Shown: positions 16,279 through 22,705 of the stretch, piece by piece
Position numbering within the stretch: position 1 is the first letter of the stretch
Layout of the letters: the number at the start of each line of letters is the position of its first letter
Source: Thermomonospora echinospora
GTDB lineage: Bacteria; Actinomycetota; Actinomycetes; Streptosporangiales; Streptosporangiaceae
Assembly (NCBI RefSeq): GCF_900108175.1
Contig: NZ_FNVO01000013.1
Coordinates: forward strand, 1-64,000
Reading direction: 5' to 3'
DNA length: 64,000 nucleotides
Translations under genes and position numbers: made by a program
Notes under the pieces: generated by a model
Seen by the model: the letters and a program-made list of their open reading frames with translations, nothing else
The model's database searches: none
What the model was told of the DNA's origin: nothing

Positions 16279-17319
16279 ATGGCGACCACGGAACGCACCG
16301 ACGGCAGACCGGCGGGACAGGTCCTGGCCTGGGCCCGGGAGCTGGTCGACCCCGCCCTGCACACGGCGGTGGACACGCTCCCGTCACCGGTACGGCGGAT
16401 CGCCGGATACCACTTCGGCTGGTGGGACGAGCTGGGACGCCCGCTGCAGGGAGCCGGCGGCGGCAAGGCCCTGCGGCCCGCGCTGGCCCTGCTGGCGGCG
16501 GAGGCGGCCGGCGGCACCGCGGACGCGGCCCTGCCCGCCGCGGTCGCGGTCGAACTCGTCCACAACTTCTCACTGCTGCACGACGACGTGATGGACGGCG
16601 ACACCACCCGGCGGCACCGGCCCACCGCATGGAGCGTGTTCGGGGCCAACACGGCGATCCTCACCGGGGACGCGCTGCTGGCCCTGGCCGCCGACGTGCT
16701 GGCCGTGCCGGGCAATCCCGACCCGCAGGGCACCCAGCGGATGCTGGCCGCCACCGTGCAGGACCTGGTGGCCGGGCAACTGGCGGATCTGGTGATGGAG
16801 GAACGCCACGACATCACCGTGCGCGAGTGCCTGGGCATGGCCGAGGGCAAGACCGCCTCGCTGCTGGGCTGCTCGTGCGCGCTGGGGGCGGCGTTCACCG
16901 GGGCGGCACCCGACCGGGTCGCGGCGCTGCGCGGCTTCGGGGCGCGGCTGGGGCTGGCCTTCCAGATCGCCGACGACCTGCTGGGCATCTGGGGCGACCC
17001 GGCCGTGACCGGCAAGCCCGTCCACTCCGACCTGCGCAACCGCAAGAAGACGCTGCCCGTGGTGGCGGCGCTGTGCTCGGGAACGGCCGCGGGCCAGGAA
17101 CTGGCGGCGCTCTACCGCCGCGCCGATCCGCCGACCGGAGCCGAGCTGGCGCACACCATGACGCTGATCGAACGTTCGGGGGCGCGCGCCTGGTGCGAAG
17201 AACGCGCCGGGGCGCTGCTGGAGGACGCGCTGGGGGCGCTGAGCTCGGCCGGGCCCGGGGGCCGGGCCGCCGGGGAGCTGGCTGCGCTGGCCCGCCTGGC
17301 CGTGCGGCGCGACCGCTGA
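16279..17319 (+). CDS. Polyprenyl synthetase, probable encapsulin cargo
   Basis: 346 residues, ATG preceded by AAAGGAG. It has both aspartate-rich prenyl-diphosphate-synthase motifs: FSLLHDDVMDGDTTRRHRPT (first, DDVMD) and FQIADDLLGIWGD (second, DDLLG), plus GGGKALRPALALL. It would condense isopentenyl diphosphate with an allylic diphosphate (geranyl-, farnesyl- or geranylgeranyl-length product not predictable). Prenyl synthases encoded next to family 2 encapsulins are known cargo types. The N-terminal extension before the core is short (about 20 residues), so a long disordered loading domain is not obvious. Confidence 0.92.
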   Translation: MATTERTDGRPAGQVLAWARELVDPALHTAVDTLPSPVRRIAGYHFGWWDELGRPLQGAGGGKALRPALALLAAEAAGGTADAALPAAVAVELVHNFSLLHDDVMDGDTTRRHRPTAWSVFGANTAILTGDALLALAADVLAVPGNPDPQGTQRMLAATVQDLVAGQLADLVMEERHDITVRECLGMAEGKTASLLGCSCALGAAFTGAAPDRVAALRGFGARLGLAFQIADDLLGIWGDPAVTGKPVHSDLRNRKKTLPVVAALCSGTAAGQELAALYRRADPPTGAELAHTMTLIERSGARAWCEERAGALLEDALGALSSAGPGGRAAGELAALARLAVRRDR

Positions 17320-17364
17320 GCCGCGCGTCCTCGCCGGGTCCCTCCTTGGCCCTTCCTTGGCCCC

Positions 17365-17766
17365 CTACTTGCGCGCCTTGGCGGTGCGCCGCCGGTTCTC
17401 CTTCTTGATCGCCTGAACGAGCTCGTCCTTGGACATCGTGGAACGTCCCTGGACGCCCAGACTCTTGGCCACCTCGTACAGGTGCTGCTTGCTGGCGTTG
17501 GCGTCCACGCCCTCGGCGCTGGGCTGCTTGCGCGACTGTGGCCGGGGGGTCGCCGCCCGCTTGTCCGACGGCCCCTTGCGGCCCTTGGGCTGCCACCGGT
17601 CGCCGACCTTCTCGAAGGCGTGCTTCAGGGCGGCGAAGGCCGTCTGGTGCGCGCGCCGTCCCTCGCCGTACTCCTCGACCGCCGAGTCGTGCGCCTTGAT
17701 CCAGGTCCGCTGTGCCTTCTCTGGGGAGCGCCGCAACGTCGACGGGAGCTCCTCGCGGCCGGGCAT
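17365..17766 (-). CDS. ChaB-family protein with C-terminal SAP/Rho-N-like motif
   Basis: 133 residues. Residues 1-60 (PGREELPSTLRRSPEKA, then AFAALKHAFEKVGDRW) match the ChaB fold, named after a putative regulator of the ChaA cation antiporter. A basic linker follows, and the last 40 residues (KQHLYEVAKSLGVQGRSTMS, KDELVQAIKKENRR) resemble a Rho-N/SAP nucleic-acid-binding motif. ATG 17766 has AAGGAG 6 bases upstream and is preferred over the longer frame to 17802. Function in actinobacteria is not established; DNA binding is plausible from the basic tail. Confidence 0.85.
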   Translation of the reverse strand: MPGREELPSTLRRSPEKAQRTWIKAHDSAVEEYGEGRRAHQTAFAALKHAFEKVGDRWQPKGRKGPSDKRAATPRPQSRKQPSAEGVDANASKQHLYEVAKSLGVQGRSTMSKDELVQAIKKENRRRTAKARK

Positions 17767-17942
17767 CTGCTTCTCCTTCCCTTGGTCCTTCGCGGACCTC
17801 ACCTACCCTGAGAAGGCGGAAGCAACCGGCACCTACTGAAGAGGTAGAAGCGATCGGCACCCACCCCAGGGAGGGATGGCCGATCGGCCCGGCCGCCGGG
17901 AGGGGTCCGGTGCGGGTGCGCGGAGAGCGCCCGGCGGCGGGG

Positions 17943-18770
17943 TCAGGACGCGCCGTCGTAGGCGCGGACCTCGGCGGCCAGGTCGGCGGCCAGGCCCGGG
18001 CTGCGGGTGGCGATGAACGACAGCGGCCGCCGGTGCATGGAGCGCCGTACGGTCAGCGGCTCGCCGGCGAGGTCCACCAGCCGGCCGCCGGCGGCCTCCA
18101 CCAGGAACATGCCGCCGCACACGTCCAGCAGGGCGGCGTCCCGGCAGACCATCGCGTCGATCGCCCCGCCGGCGATCAGGGCCAGGTCCATCGCGGGCGC
18201 CCACATGTTCACCACCCGCTTGCAGCGGGTGCTCATCCAGCCGGTGAACCCGTACCCCCAGGTGCGGCCCTCCTCGGCGTACCCGGTGACCAGGGACAGC
18301 GTCGCGCGGTGCAGCGGCACGCCGTCCGGCGGCGACGGGAGCGGGCTGAGCCGGCCGCCCCGCACGCCGTGGAAGAGACGCTCGGTGAGCGGGTCGGCGA
18401 TCACGGCCAGCACCACGGACTCGCCGTGGAACAGGGTGATGGATACCGCGCAGTGCGCGATGCCGTAGCCGAAGTTGTTGGTGCCGTCCAGCGGGTCGAC
18501 CGCCCACAGGAACTCCTCGGCGCCCCAGCGGTCGTGATCGCCTTCCTCGGCGACGATCCCGTAGTCGGGGAACGACTCGCGCAGGGACTCCACGATCACC
18601 TTCTGCGCGATGACGTCGGCGGTCAACTGGACGTCGTAGGGCCCCTTGTAGGCGCTGATGAACCGCTGCCCGAACTGGTCTCTGATCGCGTCCGCCGCCG
18701 CCCGGGCGGCCTCCTGCGCCGCCGCCAGCTGCGGCGTCCAGGTGGTGCGGAACTCCTTGGTCAGATTCAT
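17943..18770 (-). CDS. Inositol-monophosphatase-family phosphatase, third gene of the viperin operon
   Basis: 275 residues. It has the Li-sensitive phosphatase signatures GIVAEEGD, WAVDPLDGTNNFGYGI (metal-binding DPLDGTxNF) and AALLDVCGGMFLVEAAGG. The family includes inositol monophosphatase, fructose-1,6-bisphosphatase-like enzymes and 3'(2'),5'-bisphosphate nucleotidases (CysQ), so the substrate may be a sugar phosphate or a nucleotide. ATG overlaps the stop of the cyclase-like gene by four bases (ATGA), so it is translated with the viperin operon. No dedicated inositol or PAPS gene is nearby. Confidence 0.9.
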   Translation of the reverse strand: MNLTKEFRTTWTPQLAAAQEAARAAADAIRDQFGQRFISAYKGPYDVQLTADVIAQKVIVESLRESFPDYGIVAEEGDHDRWGAEEFLWAVDPLDGTNNFGYGIAHCAVSITLFHGESVVLAVIADPLTERLFHGVRGGRLSPLPSPPDGVPLHRATLSLVTGYAEEGRTWGYGFTGWMSTRCKRVVNMWAPAMDLALIAGGAIDAMVCRDAALLDVCGGMFLVEAAGGRLVDLAGEPLTVRRSMHRRPLSFIATRSPGLAADLAAEVRAYDGAS

Positions 18771-20554
18771 CCCGGGATCTCCCTGTCACCGCCGGCCCGC
18801 CCCCGGCTCCGCCTGATCCGATACTCCTCCACTAGGACGCTGGGCACCAGAGCCCCGCCCACCGTCACCACAAGTGTGGCCAGTCCGGCCAGTATCTTGT
18901 CCTGGCCGGAATCGGACTGCAGTGCCTGGAGTACCCCCAACTGGCCCAGCACCAACAGGGCCACCGCCACGGTCAGCAACGCCAGCCACACCGTCGTCAT
19001 CCGCCGCCGCCACACGTGCGGGGGGCGGCCCGGCTCGGCATGCCGGCCGACCAGCTCACCCGACAGCCTGGCCAGGGTACGCCGCTCGGCCTCGTGGTGG
19101 CGGGCCAGCACCAGCGGGGCCAGGTCCCGGACGCTGGAGTCCAGCACCGTCCGCAGCCCGTACACCGCGCCGTGCACCGCCCAGACGGGCGTGATGTCGG
19201 GGGCGGTCAGCGTGGAGCGCCAGCCGCCGCCCGGCCGTTCCAGCCGCAGCAGTTGCAGGGTGCCGGTCAGGATCACCGGGTGGCTCAGGTCGTACCCGCA
19301 CTCGCACAGCGCGGCCAGCGCCCACGGGGTGGCGAAGTGCCGGAAGTCCATCCGGGCGAAGCGTTCGGCGTCCACCACCGAGGTGAACGAGGTGGACTCC
19401 CACGGCTCGGCGCGGTCGGGGCTGAAGGACCCCAGCAGGTACTCGCACCCCGCCACCACGACGCGCTCGGAGGCCGGCACCCCCGCCCGCCGCAGCGCCA
19501 GCAGCGTGGCGGCCGTGTACGCGGGCGAGGAAGAGACCGTCTCGTCGCCGACGGCGGGGGTGGCGCCCCAGCCGCCGTCCGGGCACTGGGCGCCGCGCAG
19601 CCACTGCACGCCCCGCGCCGCCGCCTCCCCGTACCCGTACAGGGCGAGGATCCGCACCGCCGAGGCGGTCGGGAAGACCAGCGACCGCTGGTCGACGGCG
19701 GCCGACGGCCAGCCGCCGCCGGGTCGCTGCTGCTCCTGCAGCCACTGCAGCCCGCGCCGCACCGCCTCGTCCTCGCCCGGCCCGCGGCCCGCCTCATAGA
19801 ACGCCCACAGGCAGGCGCAGGTGCTCTCGGTGATCGACACATCGGTGGTGCCGCCGACCAGAGCCCACTTGATCTGCCAGCCGCCGTCGGGGTTCTGCAT
19901 GTCGCGCAGCGTCTGCAGCATCCGGTCGGTCCATGTCCCGGGGTACCGGTCGCGACCGGTGTGCAGGCAGGCCAGCAGGCCCAGCGCGGTGGACATCGTG
20001 CCGATCGAGTCCCGCTGCTCCAGGTACTGCTCCCAGCCCCAGTGACCGGCCTCCTCGGCGCGGCGCCGCTCCAGGAACGCCACCGCGCCGTACAGCGACC
20101 GTTCGATCCGCCGGCCCAGTTCGGGGGCGTTGCGGGCGGCCTGGTGCCAGCTGCGGGCGGTGTCGAAGTGGGCGGGGTACTGCAGGTCGCGGCGCCGGGA
20201 GCGCAGGTCGGTGACCGGCAGCAGGCGCAGCCGCGCGTCGTCGGGCCGGGCGCGCAGCACCGCGGCCACCACCAGCCGCACCGTGGGTCCGGTCTCCTCG
20301 GCGGCCAGCAGCCCCAGATGGTCGACGTCGAGGTCGAGCTGCCCGGCGGCCAGCTCGCGCACCAGCGTCCCCAGCTCCCGGCCGTCGGGCGGCGGTCCTG
20401 CCACGGTCAGCCGGGGGCAGGTGAGCCGGCCGTACCGGTCGTGGACGGCCACGTTCTCCCCGTCCTCGTCCAGCAGCACCAGATCGAGCTGGACCGTGCG
20501 CGCGCCGGGCCCACTGGTCGGTACGGGGCGCCGTCCCGTTTCAGAGGCGATCAC
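18767..20554 (-). CDS. Membrane protein with prenyltransferase/squalene-cyclase repeats, second gene of the viperin operon
   Basis: 595 residues from GTG, overlapping the viperin stop. Residues 1-120 form an unrecognised alpha/beta domain (VQLDLVLLDEDGENVAVHD) with a faint Nudix-like look but no Nudix box. Residues 140-500 contain repeated QW-type motifs (NPDGGWQIKW, RPGGGWPSAAVD, CPDGGWGATP, RPGGGWRSTL) of the alpha-toroid fold of squalene-hopene cyclases and protein prenyltransferase beta subunits. The class II catalytic DxDD is not seen; the nearest segment is TTDVSITES. Two membrane helices (TTVWLALLTVAVALLVLG and AGLATLVVTVGGALVPSV) end the protein. It may bind or modify an isoprenoid or act as a membrane sensor. 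Confidence 0.85.
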   Translation of the reverse strand: MIASETGRRPVPTSGPGARTVQLDLVLLDEDGENVAVHDRYGRLTCPRLTVAGPPPDGRELGTLVRELAAGQLDLDVDHLGLLAAEETGPTVRLVVAAVLRARPDDARLRLLPVTDLRSRRRDLQYPAHFDTARSWHQAARNAPELGRRIERSLYGAVAFLERRRAEEAGHWGWEQYLEQRDSIGTMSTALGLLACLHTGRDRYPGTWTDRMLQTLRDMQNPDGGWQIKWALVGGTTDVSITESTCACLWAFYEAGRGPGEDEAVRRGLQWLQEQQRPGGGWPSAAVDQRSLVFPTASAVRILALYGYGEAAARGVQWLRGAQCPDGGWGATPAVGDETVSSSPAYTAATLLALRRAGVPASERVVVAGCEYLLGSFSPDRAEPWESTSFTSVVDAERFARMDFRHFATPWALAALCECGYDLSHPVILTGTLQLLRLERPGGGWRSTLTAPDITPVWAVHGAVYGLRTVLDSSVRDLAPLVLARHHEAERRTLARLSGELVGRHAEPGRPPHVWRRRMTTVWLALLTVAVALLVLGQLGVLQALQSDSGQDKILAGLATLVVTVGGALVPSVLVEEYRIRRSRGRAGGDREIPG

Positions 20555-21492
20555 ATTCTCCCGGACTCGTCGGCCGCCAGCAGTCCGGCGACCGGCTCGG
20601 GCTCGGGCGTGAAGTCGTACAGGCCGCCCCGGACCAGGAACTTGACCCGGCTGATCCGGACCTGGGAGATGGCGCGGTGCACCCCGACCCGCAGAATCGG
20701 CTCGCTGTAGGTGTATCCGCGCGAGTCCACCGAGTCGAAGAAGCGTCCCGCCGGGTCGACCATGGCGTAACTGCCGGTCATCACGTCGTTGTCCTCGGGA
20801 ATCAGCCGTATTCCCGCCGGCTCCACGCGGAGGTGTCGGGAAACGAAGTCCTCGAACTGTTCAAGGGTGGTCAACAGCGGGTCAACCCTACCCGAATTCT
20901 GTCCGGCCACGGGCAGCGCCTGGAACACCTTCCACCGCTCCGGGCGCGCCTCGATGACGAAATCGGCCATGTCCTCCCGCCAATTGCCCGCGGTCACCAC
21001 GGTGTTCATCTTCAGCCGGAAGCCCAGCTCCCGGATTCGGCGGAACAGCGCCAGATACTCGTCCCCGCCGATCGCCCGGCCCGCCGTCGTGCGGCCCAGC
21101 AGCTGCAGCGTCTGCGGGCGCGGGCTGTCGACGCTGACCGTGATCCAGTCCAGGACGCCGTGGAAGCGGGCCAGCGCCGCCTCGTCCAACAGGCTGCCGT
21201 TCGTCACCACGGAGGTGACCATGCCGAGCCGGTGCGCCAGCGTCACCAGGTTGGCCAGCCACGGGCACAGCAGCGGCTCGCCGCCGGCGAAGGTGAGTTT
21301 GGTGAACCCCGCCTCGGCAAGCCCGGCGACGACCCGCTCGGCGTCGGCCCGCTCCAGATGTCCCTCGGGCAGGACCGTACGGCGGACGTCGCGAAAGGTG
21401 GCGAAGCAGAACCGGCAGCTCATGTTGCAGGGCTGCCACAGATGGAAGTTCACCGTCTCGACCGGTACCCGCGGGGAGTCGGGCATGCCCAT
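20551..21492 (-). CDS. Prokaryotic viperin homologue (radical SAM, ddhNTP synthase family)
   Basis: 313 residues. The radical-SAM cluster motif is CNMSCRFC (Cys22, Cys26, Cys29) in the viperin context NFHLWQPCNMSCRFCFATF, with KLTFAGGEPLL, NGSLL, VSVDS, and the diagnostic KMNTVV...EDM...RWKVFQALPV and IPEDNDVMTGSYAMVDPAGR. The C-terminus retains ILRVGVHRAI and FLVRGGLYDF. Viperins convert CTP, GTP or UTP to 3'-deoxy-3',4'-didehydro nucleotides that stop viral polymerases. ATG 21492 follows AGGGGG; the frame is open to 21537. It is first in an operon overlapping the cyclase-like and IMPase genes, not beside the nucleotide kinase common in other viperin loci. Confidence 0.9.
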   Translation of the reverse strand: MGMPDSPRVPVETVNFHLWQPCNMSCRFCFATFRDVRRTVLPEGHLERADAERVVAGLAEAGFTKLTFAGGEPLLCPWLANLVTLAHRLGMVTSVVTNGSLLDEAALARFHGVLDWITVSVDSPRPQTLQLLGRTTAGRAIGGDEYLALFRRIRELGFRLKMNTVVTAGNWREDMADFVIEARPERWKVFQALPVAGQNSGRVDPLLTTLEQFEDFVSRHLRVEPAGIRLIPEDNDVMTGSYAMVDPAGRFFDSVDSRGYTYSEPILRVGVHRAISQVRISRVKFLVRGGLYDFTPEPEPVAGLLAADESGRM

Positions 21493-21537
21493 CGCAAGGC
21501 CCCCTGACTGGTGGCGATGCCGCCGCACGGCGGCCAC

Positions 21538-21728
21538 GACTCAGCACATGGTAGGCAGCCGGACACACCACAGCGAGCGCTTATCGCCTATTTATGCCCA
21601 TCTGCGTAATGTTACCGGTCCACCGACGCCGTTCCCGCATTGTCGGCCCTCTCTCACCACCGAAAACAACGTCACACGCCACAGGGCAATGAGCTTTCGC
21701 CCGCCGCCCTCGCCGGACACCGGGGCGC
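21538..21728. promoter_or_regulatory. Divergent intergenic region of the viperin operon and the stress-protein gene
   Basis: This 190-bp stretch is the least GC-rich part of the neighbourhood (for example TTATCGCCTATTTATGCC at 21581-21598) and must hold the promoters of both transcription units. I see no convincing -35/-10 pair or palindrome. Confidence 0.4.
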
Positions 21729-21761
21729 GTGGGTGCATCGCCGGTGGGCATGCTCCCGCCT

Positions 21762-22565
21762 ATGATCGGGGAGCACGTTCTCACTGGTTACAGCGATGAC
21801 TCCGGGGGACGCGAGGCGCTGGAGTGCGCCCGGGCGATCGTGGCGCTCACCGGCGGCCGGCTGACCGTCGCCACGGTGCATCCCCCGGGCCGGGCCGGGG
21901 CGGCCGCCGAGGCGGGCACGACGCTCAGACAGGCCGCCGGCCTCCTCGACGAGGAGCCCGCCGACTATCTCGCGCAGGAGAGCCGGGGCGTGGGGCGCGG
22001 CCTGTCGGTGCTCGCCGGGAAGGTGGGCGCCGACCTCATCGTCATCGGCTCGGCCGCCGGCGGCGCCCGCGGCCAGATCACCATCGGCTCGGCCGCCGAC
22101 CATCTGCTGCACGCCTCCTCCGAGGCGGTGCTGATCACGCCGGCCGGCTACACCCCTCCCGAGCGGCTCCAGCGCATCACCGTCGCCTACGTGCGCCGCC
22201 CCCAGTGCGACGAGGCGGTCGAGCGGACCGCCGTCGCCGCCGCACGGCTGGGCGTCCCGCTCCGGCTGCTCACCCTGGCGCTGGACGAGGCCGACTCCGG
22301 GCGGCTCCGCGACGACCTGGCCCTCGCCGTCCCGGTGGCGGCCGGAAACTCCGGCCTGGAGCCCTCGGCCGTCCAGACCGCGCTTGCTGAGGGCGGCGAC
22401 GTGGCCGCGGCCCTGGCCCGCACGGACTGGGAGGACGGCGAACTCCTGGTCTGCGCGAGCAGCGAGGACTCCGCGGTGCACCGCGTCTTCCTGGGCGAGG
22501 TGGCGCTGAAAGTGCTGCGCGCGGCCCCCTGCCCGGTCGCCGTACTGCCACGCGGCCGCAACTGA
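21762..22565 (+). CDS. Universal stress protein, two tandem USP domains
   Basis: 267 residues from ATG 21762; the frame is open to GTG 21729. The first domain begins HVLTGYSDDSGGREALECA and ends DLIVIGSAAGG...GSAADHLLHASSEAVLITP; the second begins ITVAYVRRPQCDEAVERTA and ends VLRAAPCPVAVLP. The spacing of Gly residues (GSAAGG-GQITIGSAADHLL) partly follows the ATP-binding G-2x-G-9x-G-S pattern in the first domain. Universal stress proteins are cytoplasmic, respond to starvation and other stress, and often bind ATP. It is monocistronic and divergent from the viperin operon. Confidence 0.9.
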   Translation: MIGEHVLTGYSDDSGGREALECARAIVALTGGRLTVATVHPPGRAGAAAEAGTTLRQAAGLLDEEPADYLAQESRGVGRGLSVLAGKVGADLIVIGSAAGGARGQITIGSAADHLLHASSEAVLITPAGYTPPERLQRITVAYVRRPQCDEAVERTAVAAARLGVPLRLLTLALDEADSGRLRDDLALAVPVAAGNSGLEPSAVQTALAEGGDVAAALARTDWEDGELLVCASSEDSAVHRVFLGEVALKVLRAAPCPVAVLPRGRN

Positions 22566-22588
22566 CTGAAACGGCCCGGTCTAGGTCC

Positions 22589-22617
22589 GCGCCCCGTCCG
22601 CGTCCCGTTCGGGGCGC
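22589..22617. terminator. Hairpin between convergent stress-protein and kinase genes
   Basis: GCGCCCCG (22589-22596) and CGGGGCGC (22610-22617) form an 8-bp stem with a 13-base loop, 24 bases after the stress-protein stop. Confidence 0.4.
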
Positions 22618-22705
22618 GTCCGCGCCGGGACGGTGCGCGCCCGGCCTCGCGAACGCCGGCTCCACCGGGAACGCCCCGGCGCCGCCCGGCCGGGAGGCGC
22701 GGGCG

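Noticed and set aside
18767-20554. Functional squalene-hopene cyclase
   Set aside because: QW repeats are present, but no DxDD motif and the protein has extra domains; hopanoid genes are not nearby.
21538-21728. Riboswitch or promoter motif before the viperin operon
   Set aside because: The region is comparatively AT-rich, but I could not find a convincing conserved fold or -35/-10 pair.
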